From the NCBI GenBank assembly GCA_026120035.1, contig JALRME010000012.1, positions 62,001 to 126,000 on the forward strand: DNA of 64,000 nucleotides, read 5' to 3'. The translations under genes were made by a program, and so were the position numbers. The DNA is from Coleophoma eucalyptorum (lineage: Eukaryota; Ascomycota; Leotiomycetes; Helotiales; Dermateaceae). The notes under the pieces were generated by a model that saw nothing but the letters and a program-made list of their open reading frames with translations, searched no databases and was not told the origin of the DNA. Of this stretch, positions 1-11,996 are shown piece after piece. Position 1 is the first letter of the stretch, and each line of letters starts with the position of its first letter.

Positions 1-280
1 CTCGTATCTTGATCTTAGATCGCAGAGTAGCTACTGTTCAGGCACAGGTTGTTGATTGATTTTTTTACTCGCTCTTGCATTTGAAACAGAACCTCATTTG
101 TCTGCTACCGTCAGATCCTGTCTATGCTACTGGACTGCGATCTTGTGATTGGTGTCTCAAGAGATGCGGCATGCACAAGGGATAAGTTCATTTCTCTACG
201 AGAGGATGTTTCAAGCGTATCACAAATATCAGAATCCATTCCATCTTAAACTCCTTCCTAACATTATCATCAAACAACGC

Positions 281-1905
281 TTAACCAAACTGAAATCCTC
301 CCTGAGCAAATTTGAAGTTGAATTGCTGTCCTCCACCACCGCTGTGCTGGAACGGCATTCCCCCGCCGCCACCAAATGGATGATGACCGTGGAATGGTTG
401 CTGCCGTTGCGACTCGTGATCATTCGGATCATCGCCTCGGTCGAATCTTGCCTTCAATTCAGGATCACTAAGAACTTCATATGCCTCATTGACGGAAGCC
501 ATCTTCTTTTCAGCGTCCTCCTTGCTGATTCCTTGCTTGTGCGCCTTATCCGGGTGATGAATCTTGACCATTCGTCTGTAGGCTGCTTTGATTTGCAGCT
601 CGTCTGCATCCCGGGGTAGCCCAAGGACCTTGTAGTAGTCTTTCGTCTTGCTGCGCTTCAATTCAATTTGTGCATTCTGTAACAGGCCGTTGATCTGCTG
701 GGCTCCAGGATGGTGTTCTTTGGCCGTGTTCAGTACGTGAATTGCCGCCTCAAAATTTTCTTCTTCCATGTGCACACGAGACTTGGACAACAAACCGTGA
801 AGAGAATGCTCGTTGTATCCAAGCGCCTCTTCACACCATTGCGCAGCCTTCTTACTGTTTTTCATCTATCAAAGCTTAGTATTTGCAAATTTCCCATGGA
901 GACCTTTAGACTTACCTCGTTGTACGCCTCGCACACCATCTCTACAACCCTGGTAACAAGCTCATTTGGTGCCTTTGGAGGGATTACCCCAGATTCACGT
1001 AGCTCCTTTACTTCATCCTTGACCTCCTGCACCAAGCCAGCATCTTCACCAGAGGGAAGCAGTAATTTGACACCACTGGAGTATTGGTGCTTCTCAAAAT
1101 GCTTCTGCACCTGGGCGAGTGTCTTTTCCGTGCGCTTTTCTTGCCGGTAGAGCTTCTTGCACGGCTTTGAATCAGGATCCGAGTGCAAGCACTTCCTGAG
1201 TTGATCCATACCACGCTCCAGATCGCCCAAGGCGTAGAAAGTGATAGATGAAATCTGCAGATGCGGATCTGTACGTCCTGGCTGCATCTGCAAGACATGC
1301 TTGAGATCGCTCATTCCTTCCTCGACTTCGCCTCGCTCGAATCTGCAATGGGCCCTAGTTTGTCGTAGTGGTAGCAGTCTGCTCGCGACCATAATGGCGA
1401 CACCCGACTGAGTTACACATTCTTCCCAGTTACCGGCCTTTTCTGCATCTGCCGCCAAAGCAGCTGCACCTTGCGCTTCGCTCAGTTCCGCTAATTCCTG
1501 CTCTGGGGGATTGCTAGTCGCCAAATAGTCCTTCTTCGCAGCATCCCATTCTCCATTCTTTGCCTTTATCTTCGCACGCTGAAGGAGAGCTCCCTCAAAC
1601 CCGGGCTTGATTGTAAGAACCTTGTCAAAGTCCTGAGTGGCTTGAGGAGTCCTCCCCAGAGAGAGATAGGTTGCTCCTCGGCGAAAGTACGTAAGATAGT
1701 TCTCCGGGTCTCGCGAAATAGCAATGTCGTAGTAAGTCAGCGCATCGTTCGTCTCGCCTTTGGCAAGGTGAGCATTGGCAGAGGCGAGAAGGGACGAGAT
1801 AGGTGTATCGGAGGGGATGTCTGTGGGGGAAACGAGGGCGTGCACCAACAAGTTGGAGGACACAAAGGTAGCTGCGAAAGCGAGGGCGGACACTCGAATT
1901 ATCAT
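281..1905 (-). CDS. DNAJC3: ER-lumenal TPR/J-domain co-chaperone (DNAJC3/P58IPK-like)
   Basis: Two exons, complement(916..1905, 281..865), joined over a 50-bp intron (donor gtaagt, branch-like tactaag) give 524 aa. The start is the ATG at 1905; the frame opens further upstream, but this ATG is followed directly by a hydrophobic signal peptide (MIIRVSALAFAATF...). Next come tandem TPR units (about residues 35-380), then a J domain (about 406-475) with HPD at 434-436 (context KIHHPDK), and a Gly/Phe-rich tail. This layout is that of DNAJC3/P58IPK, which binds misfolded clients with its TPRs and hands them to the lumenal Hsp70 BiP/Kar2. There is no HDEL/KDEL at the C-terminus (it ends in GGFQFG), so retention would need another mechanism. 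Head-to-head with HAUS1, 308 bp between start codons. Family assignment is firm; the ER location is inferred from the signal peptide. Confidence 0.93.
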
Positions 1906-2213
1906 GGCGATCAGCTGTCTTAGATCAAGATGTGTGTTAAGGAAGATACATGGAGAGCGGCAGAAGAGGACAATCCTAAATTTGAACCTCCTGGGGGCGT
2001 TGACAATATCTACTCGCCAGGTGGCCACTACGGGAGGGAGATACAGATCTAGCCCCCTGTCAGACACTTTCAGCCTTGCGCTAATCCTGCTTGCAGATTA
2101 AGCATTCATGCTATTATGCCCTGTTAGTTTGCGGCGCGAATGCCAAGAGATCGAGATCAGAAAGTCACGAAGTCACCCAGTCACGAAGCCACGAAACACC
2201 ACCGCCGTCTCTA

Positions 2214-3098
2214 ATGGCACATCTCTCTCCATCGGCTGTCTTCTCGCCCTCCATAGCCCGTCAGCAACAGGCTGCGGCCAAAGACTGGAATTATGTCGAC
2301 TCCTGGCTCAACACGAAATTCCGCGGCAAGGCTCCGCCCATCTTCGAGCGGAACAATGAGACCTTGAAAGCACTCCTCGCACTTGCCGCCTGCAATGAAA
2401 GCGCCGACGAAGAACGTGAGCTTCTTGCGAAAGTTGAAGTGAAAGCTTTGGATGCCTTACACGCGGCTGAGGAATCGGATCCAGACCGCGAGCTGCAAGA
2501 TACTCTCGAGGCCTCCCTCCCGTCCGAAGGGGTAGCAAGTTTAGACACACTCTCAGCCTTAGGAATCGTACTTCAACAACCATTTCCAGAAAGTGAGAGG
2601 CTTGCCAGCGGGATTATTGACCTCCAAGTACGAACATTCGAGCTGGAACAGACCAGCGATCGCGTCGCTGTTCTTGAGAAGTACCTGAATGAGGAGCTTG
2701 TTCGGATCAATATTATGATTGAGGAATTACAAAGCGATGTGTACCAACCGTCTTCGGATCTGGCGAAGCAGACTCTCGATTATCAACGACGAACGAAGGC
2801 GCTAGCTGCAAAACTACCCGAACTCAAAGACCGAGCTGCTGCGCTTTCTGCAACAGCTGGAAAGCCAAAACACACCATCGAGGAGGTGAAGGTAGAGGAA
2901 GAGAGGTATAAGACCCTGATGGGATCTGTAAAGGAGTTAGAGGTACAGGTAAAGACATTCCACGGCCTACCACATGATACGGACTTGGCTAGGTTGGAAT
3001 TGGAGCAATTGAGAGCAGAGCTGAGAGACCTCACGCAACAGAGAGACAGCATGTTTGAAGGGCTAGTAGAGCGAGAAAGTCCCCAAAAGCCAAGATGA
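2214..3098 (+). CDS. HAUS1: HAUS augmin-like complex subunit 1
   Basis: Single exon. I chose the ATG at 2214 (294 aa, MAHLSPSAVF...) over an in-frame ATG at 2091, because the extra 41 residues look like untranslated leader. The N-terminus (DWNYVDSWLNTKFRG, PPIFERN) is the conserved start of the HAUS1 family; the rest is mostly long heptad-type helices (for example YLNEELVRINIMIEELQ and the final 60 residues), as expected for a coiled-coil augmin subunit. Augmin recruits gamma-tubulin to existing spindle microtubules to nucleate branches. Many filamentous fungi keep some HAUS subunits although budding yeast lacks them. It converges on VAC14, with 97 bp between the stop codons. Confidence 0.85.
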   Translation: MAHLSPSAVFSPSIARQQQAAAKDWNYVDSWLNTKFRGKAPPIFERNNETLKALLALAACNESADEERELLAKVEVKALDALHAAEESDPDRELQDTLEASLPSEGVASLDTLSALGIVLQQPFPESERLASGIIDLQVRTFELEQTSDRVAVLEKYLNEELVRINIMIEELQSDVYQPSSDLAKQTLDYQRRTKALAAKLPELKDRAAALSATAGKPKHTIEEVKVEEERYKTLMGSVKELEVQVKTFHGLPHDTDLARLELEQLRAELRDLTQQRDSMFEGLVERESPQKPR

Positions 3099-3195
3099 TA
3101 CTTTGATGTTGTGCTCTATTATAAAACAAACAAACTCGCTTGCACGCTTGATTCCAAGACCTAACACAAATGTATGCATACCTTTCCCATCAAAG

Positions 3196-6100
3196 TCACC
3201 GCTTCGGACGAGAACCGGAAACGGCACCTCCTAGACGCCCAAATTTGCCTAGACTGCTTCTCGACTGCTTCGCCGCTTGTGATGTTCCCACTGCTGGAGG
3301 ATCCTTGGCAGGTACCGAGGGGCCTTGCATGCGTGTCATGCCCTGAAAGCCTCGAGCATCTAGACCTTCGCCAGCCCTGACATCTACCACGCCGAGTCCA
3401 TCGTCAAGGTCTCCACCAGGTCGCTGTGCCCGTCGTGCTTTCTCCTGCACACTTCTGAATTTCTCAAGAAGCTCGCTCCATCTGATGCCTTCGTCTCTTC
3501 CCTTAAGTCTGTTTGACCGATCAAAATTTGAGGGGCCAGCCGTAGACGGCGCGCTAGATGATGAAGAATGAGTCTCCGTATTGCTGCTCTTCTGACGTTG
3601 ATGATGGGATTGGAAAGTAGAAACCGCCTCGGTGACGCTATTGTTACGAGATTGAGATACGTACGTTCGGGGTGCAATGTGCAAAAATCCTATTGCACTC
3701 ACACTATTAAGTCTATTTTTCAATGCTGCAAATGCCGAAGACTGTGGAAGAAGCATGAGAAGGCCATAAAGACACTTGTAAAGATGGGGATGTTTCTCGG
3801 GCTCCAGTAATTGAAGGCGGAGGTCTGCAACCCAAGTCAGTGGTATCTAGGCTATTCTAAGGAATTCAACATACATGTGAAAACTGGAGACTCGAGAAGT
3901 TGTACAAGCTTGTCGATTTGGATTAGCATGTTCACGGTCATCTCGAGCTCCGCACTGTGATCAAGTCAGCATGATGAAGCCCTCCAGGAAACAAACCTAC
4001 AAGATTTGCAGTAGATTGTAGGCCTGTTCATAAGCCTGGGCGAGGAGACACAAAGAGAATGTAGCTACGGCGTTGTAGCACCACGATCTAAAAAGCGCAA
4101 CAAAAAATGTCTGGCCATCCTGCTTCAATTAGCAAGAATTTCATCTCTTATACGATGGATTACCAACTTTAGTTTCGAGATTGCGGAGCCTTTTTCGAAG
4201 CTCAGCAAGCTCGGGTGCGGTGATTAGGTTATTGTTTAAGTTTTGAACCATGATACTAGCAAACTCGAGGTCCTCCTCCTTTTCTATACAGTCAGCAAGT
4301 GTACGGTAAATGCGTTCAGCACTAAGGCTGACACAAAGTTGCCGAATTATCAAGTTTCCCCGCGTTTCTAGAAGTTTTCGGTCAGTAGAAAAGAGTTGGA
4401 GAAGGTTGACCATGAAGGAAGTAAAGTAGTCGTCTTCACTGTTTCGTGAGATCTGAGACAATAATTGTAGATCTCTAGTAACCACTGCCTCAGCGGGATC
4501 TGATAAGGTTTTTAACAGTGCTGGAAACGTGCCATCATTGAATGCCAAAACCTTGCGAGGAGCTTTTCGGTGCAGCATGAGCAGCCAGGTTAGAGCTGCA
4601 ACTCTTGTAGCCTCATGGTCGTTAAGAAAAAGAAGAGTGAGCGAATTTACAGCAGCCGCATAATCTAGATCAACTTGGGGTAGAGGTGGTGTAGGTGTGG
4701 AAGGTTTATTGTACGGTGGAGGTGGTGTTTGAACTTCCGATGCCCTTGGGTCAATTTCTCGAGAGCCCGAGAGCGAACCGCGAGTGGTTGATGAAGAGTC
4801 CCGACCTTCTTTCTTATCATTTCCGGCATCTTTTAGAGCAGTCGTTGGTACCCTCGAAGGTGGTCTGGAGCTGTTTGCTTCGGAAGGCGCCCCTTCGTCA
4901 GACAAAGACACCACATAGTTCATCAAAGACGTATTCACCCGTCCCGCGGCCTGTCTTATAGTGTCCACGCCGCTTGCCATTGCTGGAAGTAGGTGTGCCA
5001 GTATTTTAGGAGCAAATGGAAGTACCTCCTCAGGGCAAATTTCAAGGAAATCAACGATCCACCGTAAAGACTCTAACAAGCTATCTTCTTCTGTTTGAGG
5101 TTAGTATACGGGCAATATGATGAGATACGCAAGAAATACCTAGGGGGGAATCCAGATTGGCAGTAAGAATCTCAAGAATCTCTTTGAAATTGATTTGAAC
5201 ATCTTGACCAGGTACCCAGTCGTCATCGCTGCTCACATCCTTCTCATCAGGTTCTGCATTTGAGTCATCGTCATCTCCTGGCTCACGAGCCATATCCATA
5301 CTGTCACTATCTAGTGAGCCAGATCTCTTCCGCTTCGTATCACTCCGTGACTTGCGGCTCTCTTCTATGCCCTTCTTCAGACGTGATATACGCTTGATCT
5401 CGCTCAAAAATCTCTCCAGTGCCCCTTGAGTTGCAACGTGAACATCGCGATTCGGATCGCTTAAGAATTTGAAGAGTCCACTTAGAAATTCCGGAAGATA
5501 GGCAACAAGCTCCAAATCTGGGATGGAGTCAAGCAGAGTAATCCAACCTACGAGAAAGGTCCGCGTAAATGGATTGATAACATAGATTCGTTCTTTGAGC
5601 AGGGGAATAAATCGAGGAAGGGAGAATGCCGTAGGCATATCAGTCGAACCGTCCTGAGAGCCCCTGTCTTCGTCATCTTGAGAGTGCTCGTCGGAGGTGT
5701 GCAGAATGGAAACATAAGTGGCTGCAGATTCAGACACGATGTCCTTAATTAGTCTATCTAAAAGTTCCGCTCCGTTTTTCACCGAAAGTTCTGAGTCGGC
5801 ACCAAGCTGCAGTCCGGTTAATATTGGGGGTTGGATACGATGAAGTCAGAACATACTTTGCATAAGGCGTCAAAAATATAGTTGAAATATGGCAAGACCT
5901 CGCCCTTAGCCACCTTTGCGATGTTGTACATGCTCTCACAGGCATAGTAGCGGACTCGTGCATCTTGATCAGTAAAGCAAGCAAGGACTGGAGGCACGAT
6001 CTCGTCCAGATATCGAGCCAGATCCTAAAGAGTCAGGCAAGGCTCCGTCAAGCTTCAAATTGTAGGGACACTTACAGGACCCAGGGCAATCGCAGCGGCA

Positions 6101-6359
6101 GCCAGACCTATCAGACCACCATTTCTGGCATGAGGCTGATGGACAGCATAGGCATAATCATTACATAGTTGCTGGATGATTTTCTGGATTTTATCGTAGT
6201 CCTTGGCGGCAGCGTGCTCCCGTATCACTCTTTCGAGGCTATGAGGACGCCGGTTAGATCCTGCGGCGAGCATTCGGTGGGATTCACTTACTCCAGAGCG
6301 CCAACCTTCCTCTTATCATAGAGCTTGTCATTTAACGCACGTTGGATGCTTTGATCCAT
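3196..6359 (-). CDS. VAC14: Vac14, scaffold of the PI3P 5-kinase (Fab1/PIKfyve) complex
   Basis: Eight exons, complement(6292..6359, 6076..6238, 5857..6024, 5140..5806, 4168..5090, 4001..4119, 3875..3954, 3196..3824), stay in frame and give 938 aa. The start [20 protein letters not shown] is characteristic of Vac14. HEAT-type repeats follow; the Vac14 Fig4-binding region ([45 protein letters not shown]) spans exons 5 to 8. Vac14 assembles Fab1 kinase and Fig4 phosphatase at the vacuole or endosome and so sets PI(3,5)P2 levels. A Ser/Thr/Pro-rich linker lies mid-protein (around 4690-4870) and an acidic, basic-flanked stretch at about 5220-5340. The donor of intron 5 (gttggt, at 4167) is weak but is the only one that keeps the family sequence K-DGQ. 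The tail after the conserved end (about 140 aa) is low complexity and Arg/Gly/Ser-rich. Confidence 0.93.
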
Positions 6360-7523
6360 CTTGAGAGTCTATGTTTTGGTCGAGGACATGATATGTAACG
6401 TGATCGGCGGCAGAGCGTTGGTTGCGGCTCAGCGGTGGCTGTCTTGTCGTCTTTGGACGGAACAGGTCAACACAGTCGGACTGCAAAAAGAAAGCAACGC
6501 CAGCAACGTCTTGAAGCACGTGAGGATTGATTCAGATGTACCGAGTGATGAGGTGCAGTCGGGGTCGTGCAGGTGCTCAGAGTCGGCGCCAGTAGCACAA
6601 GAGTAGCAAAATCACGATGTATGCATGCACCACCCCTGACCGGTCCTAGATGTCGTAAAGGCGGTGCGGGAGAATGGCAGTGATGGGACGGTGGCACGAC
6701 AATCGGGCGTGTGGGGAGACAGGCGTCGATGTCGAAAGCCTTTGTGCAGTATCAAGGGAGGATTTCTTCCTTGGCTCGTTCCGTCCGCGATTAACAGACC
6801 GTCGTTTACTTCGTAGTAAAGTCAAGTCAAGTCAGTCAAGTCAAGTCTCGACTCGACCGACAGACCGAGCCATTGCATGCCAGCCACGACAGGGATAGCT
6901 CGCTTCTGACTGCCAACTCCACACGACCGATGTCACCTCAGTAAGGCAAAGGACGGAATATTTTCTGTCTTGTCCTGCCTTGTTTTCCCTTCTCATCTGT
7001 TGTGTTGCACTGTCCTTCCGTTGCATCGAGTGAGTGTACCGCGTGGTGTAGCACCAACTCTGACTTCTGGCTATCTGGCTCTACAGCGACGGGCCAATCT
7101 CTCATCGCACCACACCACCGGAACCCAGCTGGGACGTAAAGTTATCGTATTGCCGCATACAGTAGTAGAAACAGAGTAGGCCGCGAGTAACACTTTCTAG
7201 CAAGCACCGAGAAAAAGAAATGAGAGAACGTCCATCTCCGATTCGCCATTTCTCCAAAACTCGATCGAGATAATCAAACTCCATGTCAGACACCCTGGAG
7301 TGTCCTGGCTTAACGATACACTAATGGCCCGTACTCTTTCTTACACCCATTAAGACAGTATTTAGAATCAATTACCCATTATCCCCATTGCCCTGATGCC
7401 CTCAATCGCAGTAATTAGGACCTTCCCTCGCGCCTTCTCCTGTCACTCTTATTATCTAGATCCAGGCCAGCAGATACTCAGACAAGAGGTACGAATAGCA
7501 TGGTCCGGGGTGAAATCCTTTGG
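6360..7523. other. Intergenic, upstream of VAC14
   Basis: No frame here resembles a protein. The stretch has a short AGTCA-type tandem run (about 6818-6848, repeats of gtcaa/gtca) and is otherwise unremarkable. It serves as the 5' region of VAC14 and the 3' flank of the small gene at 7.5 kb. Confidence 0.5.
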
Positions 7524-7780
7524 TTAGGTACCACCACTTGACGAACCACCACCACTACCTCCTCCTCCTCCGCCTCCTCGGCTCTGATTTTCTCGCTCCT
7601 TCTTTTCTTTTGCATCACGATGCTTTTTGGCCGCTTTACTGGCACTCTCGGCTTCACGGGTCTAGAGGATGAGTGTTAGTTGTAGTACATGGAAGTGAAT
7701 GCCTTTTATACGATACTTACACCAGGCCGTGCCTTTTTGATTCGTTTGGCAGAGTCGTCATCATGGTTACCTTTAGTCAT
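7524..7780 (-). CDS. Small Lys-rich, Gly-tailed protein (SERF/4F5-like N-terminus)
   Basis: Two exons, complement(7721..7780, 7524..7661), with a 59-bp GT-AG intron (gtaagt...ctctag), give 65 aa. The first residues, MTKGNHDDDSAKRIKKARPG, resemble the M-x-(R/K)-G-N opening of the 4F5/SERF family. Exon 2 is charged (SKAAKKHRDAKEKKERE) and ends in a Gly/Ser tail. SERF proteins are small, disordered and highly charged, and are linked to amyloid and nucleic-acid binding. The match is to composition and the opening motif only, so function is uncertain. Support for a real gene: canonical splice signals, an in-frame join, and biased composition that continues across the intron. Confidence 0.6.
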
Positions 7781-9652
7781 GGTAGAAAGGACTAGCTGGT
7801 ACCAATTGGGTTGAGTAGTGAGAATGGGTGGTGTTTGGCGTTCCTTTGAGCTCAGTGGTTGAGAAGCGCAAGAGACGGAGATGCAGTAGTCCCCTCGAAG
7901 AAGTAGTGAGATGGTGGAAAGATACAGAGTGTAATGGCGATGGTGAAATGGATGCAACCATCGTGGACTGCCGACTTCTTTATATGCTTGTCTGTCCCCT
8001 AGACCTCATAGTAAACGGTCGATGTTTGCTTTTGTTACGCAAAGGGCGATGGATTCTGAACTCGAGGGAGAGAAGCGACGGGACTTGGAGCATTCGTACA
8101 GGGATGCTGTACATATTCCTGTCAGATATTTCGTGCGATTCTCGATGCTAGTTCACGCGGATCGGATTTCAAGTCGAACAACGTGGGTATCCGCAATTAC
8201 AGGAATCGAGGCAGGGACTGGAAAGAATGCACGCTTTCCCAGGCCTCGAGATTGTGATGGTCGTTCGTCGTTGCTTTTGGTGCCTAGGGTGGGTGGACGT
8301 GCAGATGCCATGGCTATGTTTCTTTCTTCAGCTCGCCTATCGAGGAAGTGCTTGCTTCCAGCTGTGCAAACATGCCGCGACGGGAAAACGAACAAGCTGT
8401 TTATTTGATTTCGGAGCGCACTGCTGAATTCTGATGCGATTTGCAATTTCACCTGTGGACCGGGGGTTGAATCTACTACTACTGCTTGGAGCTTGCGTTC
8501 TTGCTATTGTGTTCCTATGCATCATCGCGGCTCGTACTGCTTCTGGCATGGCTATTAGATCGCAGACCACGTAACCATTCAAAATCACGGAAATGCCTCA
8601 TGCCTCATGCATCATGCCATGATGCGCTTTAAGCTTTCCAGATCTCACATGTTGGAATCTGAGCAGCATCTTCTCGCCTACCTTGATCCTGTACGGTCGG
8701 TACTTCGTAGTGTGTGTTCTTATATCTAGTTGGTCCCCGCGCTGCTGCATTTCTCCATGTCTCACAGTCCCTCCCTAGCATCCTCGAGCGCCCACGACAT
8801 ATCTATCAGGGCTCCATCGTCTAAGAATCTGAGGATCTCTCTCATTGTAAGCTTCCAAATGCTGCTATTCTTATCACCATCGATTTCGACTGTAGGGTTG
8901 AGCATCTCGAGCCCAACTTGCGAAAGTAACTCCACAAGGTCGTCGTCGACTCATTACCGTTCTCAGCTCTTGATTTACAATTCCAAGACGACAAACCCCT
9001 GGAACATCCACCTTCGACGGTTTGTTCAGCACTCGCGTCTACAAAAAGAAAAACACCTCGGTTATATGCAGCCAGGTGTCGGCTTGCTTCTTCTTCACAC
9101 ACACACACGCACACACACGCACATCCACGCCCACACCCATACCCACATAATAAAGCTGCTATTCGCCTAGCTGTGCCAAAGGTCATAGATCACTCTCACT
9201 CGGCCAACTTAAGCTCAGCGATACAGCTTCTCTGGACGAATTCAGTCCTTGAATTAACTCTCGTTCTGGAAGCACCATATAGACATTCTGTTTGGTGTTG
9301 TTGTACGGAGATGTCGCAAAGGCTTTAGTAATTCATGAGTTGATATGTCTAATAAACCAGTGATCGTCAGATATCTGTAAGGGGATTGAGGACGGATCCT
9401 TGCACAAAGACCACTCGATCTCCTGCCGGCTGCATCCTACCGGTAGCCGGGTAAGTTGCTGATCGAGATTTTTTCAACGGCGATGTAGCGTTAAAGACAG
9501 ACACTAAAATGCTCCGTCTCGGAAACCCTGTAGTCCTGTACCAGGTTTATTTCAAGCAAATAAATCACAATTATCTCAAGATCGTACGCAATAAGTTAAC
9601 ATGCTGAGGATTTTTAAATTTAAGGCAAGACCTTTATCGGAATATACCCTCC
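7781..9652. other. Intergenic stretch without a supportable gene
   Basis: Open frames on both strands overlap one another and have no recognisable domain. The longest on the + strand (8730-9170) runs into a CA microsatellite. I see no gene here. Confidence 0.5.
9096..9148. repeat. CA-type microsatellite, imperfect
   Basis: A run of CA dinucleotides broken by CG and CC (cacacacacacgcacacac..., then ccacacccatacccac). Simple sequence in the intergenic region. Confidence 0.85.
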
Positions 9653-11377
9653 TCAATGACCATGAACGATGTCGCCTCTTTCTGCTACTGTTTTTTGACA
9701 CTTGGCAAGTATTGCAGCTTGCCTTGATACTTCACCAAAGCGACCAATGACCTCCTTGTTCCCTTCTATGAATCCATATAGCGCATATGGTATTCCCACA
9801 TCTGTGCAAAACTCCTGTACAAGCTTCTGCGTCCTGCGAAGATTGTGTCGAGGCATCCTGGGAAACAGATGGTGAATCGCCTGGAATTGCAATCCCCCGT
9901 GAAAAAAGTCAAGCCATTGGGGACAATCCACGTCCATCGTAGTCCGAAGCATTTTCTGCGGGAAGGACTCGTGTGGGCCAAGATCTGCAGTACTCATCGC
10001 AAAATGAGAAAGCGTAATCTGGACATGTAAAGGCATAGTAACCATATGGCTGATCATGACAAATGCAAAACGGTCCCATGCTGTAGGAATACTCTTGTAC
10101 AGGACAAGATATCCAAACCAGTACCAGAAGAAGACCTGGCCCGTGATTTCAAGCCACCGATGCCACCACGCAGGCCCTTTCCTTGGGCCAAGGCCAAGAA
10201 TGAGGTATGTCCAAGAGAGTACGTACAAGTTGAAACGGCCAAAAGTCAGAATTGGATAATACGTGTAGGCCTGGTAACGCAAGAAGACTCGAGCGAATGC
10301 ATCATAACTCATGACTCTCTCGTAGAAAGTGGACCGTAAAGACCCCAACAACCTATGTGAGATAGCAAAGAATGGCAAATGCTGAATGTCTGGATCATGC
10401 TCAGGAGAATTAGTGACAATATGATGCACGTTGTGGTTGTGCTTCCACCACCCTACTGATAAGCCGCCAATGAAATCGGCAATAATGATTCCGATCATTG
10501 TGTCGACCGTGAAATTATGGGTGATACCCATGTGGCCAGCATCATGGACCGTGAAGACCAATTGATGCCAGAGACATCCAAGAAACATGCCACTTGTACC
10601 ATACCAGCCCAATTTCAAAAACAACAGAAACATGCAAAAGAAAAAGGTGTAGCGACAAGTTTCGACTGCATATGCAGAATAGTTGCAGTCATAGAGGCGT
10701 TCTTTCTTGAGGCGCTCGATCAAGAGACGGAACTTCTGTTCGACCTGATCCTGCGTCGAAGGGTCCAAGGATGGATATTTGGCGATATCTAGATCAATTC
10801 GTTCCTTCGTCTGAGCATCTAGATACGACATGCCATCTTGCTCTTCACCCTCCGCTATTGTGGAAACGGATGAGACAGATGATGACCTCGGGAGGTCTTG
10901 GTGTGGCAAGTGTCGATGGCGGACGCCGGCATGGTCGACATCAAAGACAGGAGAAGGTGTCCTTGACAGTCCGACGCTATCTGAGCGAATATGGGTGCTT
11001 TCCTTGTCTTCCGCATCGCATTCAGAATACGGCCTGAACTTCCCACCCTGTATAGGTGGTAGAAAGTTCTTCCATCGTCCTTCTATCCGACCGATCCGAT
11101 ATCTGGTAGCCATTTGTTGCTTTGCTTCGAGGGAATGCAGCCTGATATATAGTCAGGATCGAAATGGGAAAGTCTATCTTCAGGGCACAAACGCGTTAAC
11201 TTCATCAGTGGCATCCTTCCCAATCATGTGCCTAATGGCTTTGTCGCCACCAGGGTGGTATGGTAACCAGCCATCGACCTTGAGGACTTTTTGCTCGACA
11301 ATGATGATTGATTGTCCTTGAGCTATCCGACCCTCAATCTGCCGGCGAGACAGGAGCGGTAATTCACGAGGACCCAT
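9653..11377 (-). CDS. Delta-8 sphingolipid desaturase (cytochrome b5 fusion)
   Basis: Two exons, complement(11193..11377, 9653..11141), give 557 aa. The join uses donor gtttgt and acceptor atatcag and restores the cytochrome b5 sequence TDEVNALHS. The N-terminal b5 domain has the haem motif HPGG at 41-44. A Ser-rich linker follows (about 110-160), then a membrane desaturase domain with histidine boxes HDAGH (261-265), HNVHH (298-302) and QAIHH (482-486). The third box begins with Q in place of H, typical of front-end b5-fusion desaturases. Together with the HPGG fusion and the LFPRMPRHN context this points to the fungal delta-8 long-chain-base desaturase, which acts in the ER on ceramide bases destined for glucosylceramide. 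A delta-6-type fatty acid desaturase is the main alternative; family yes, substrate likely. Confidence 0.88.
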
Positions 11378-11996
11378 CTTTGAACCTTCTGGTTTTCTCA
11401 GCTTGAGCGTGTCAGCGTATTATACGAAGGACTCATGAAGACGATGGCATGTTCAGTGGAACGAGAGACGGTGGTGTTATAATCAAGACTCCAGGCACTA
11501 CTTATTCACCGCCCGAAATTGTGGGTAGTGCCTGGCGCTGTTGATTACACGCCCCCAATCGCTTGGACTCCCGAACTCTGAAACACGTAGCGAGGTACGG
11601 TAGAAATAGAGGACGCGCCGGTGGTGCACAGCATGGCCTCGGCTCTGAGAGTTGATTGGAACGGGAGGTAGCTATCATGGGTATTTGAGAAACACCTAAT
11701 TGAAAGTTTCGTGAACAGGAAAGTTAGACTTTGCATTGTTCGGAAAAGGGAAAGATTCGATGGTGCTTGACTTGCAAATTCTAGAAACATGGTATGTTAT
11801 TTTCAAGCGCTCATACACAGCTAATTTAATCCTCACTCCAGTCTTTCCGAGTCATTATAAGAGAGTTTGGTACGAATTCTAGGTATCAAGTCTGCTTCTT
11901 ATGTAACTTATCATACACTCGAATTCACACGCCATAAAGTCATACTCCCCATTATGCCCACGAAGCCAATCCCAAGATCTCTCCCCTCCCAATAAT
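11378..11996. other. Intergenic, desaturase promoter and LPD1 3' flank
   Basis: No gene visible. The weak minus-strand frame at 11545-11790 has no domain. The stretch lies between two genes transcribed in the same direction. Confidence 0.5.

Noticed and set aside
149..1150. Plus-strand frames across the first gene
   Set aside because: Antisense shadows of the DNAJC3 exons, no protein-like features.
8730..9170. 146-codon plus-strand frame
   Set aside because: Ends in the CA microsatellite (His-Thr repeats); no homology recognised.
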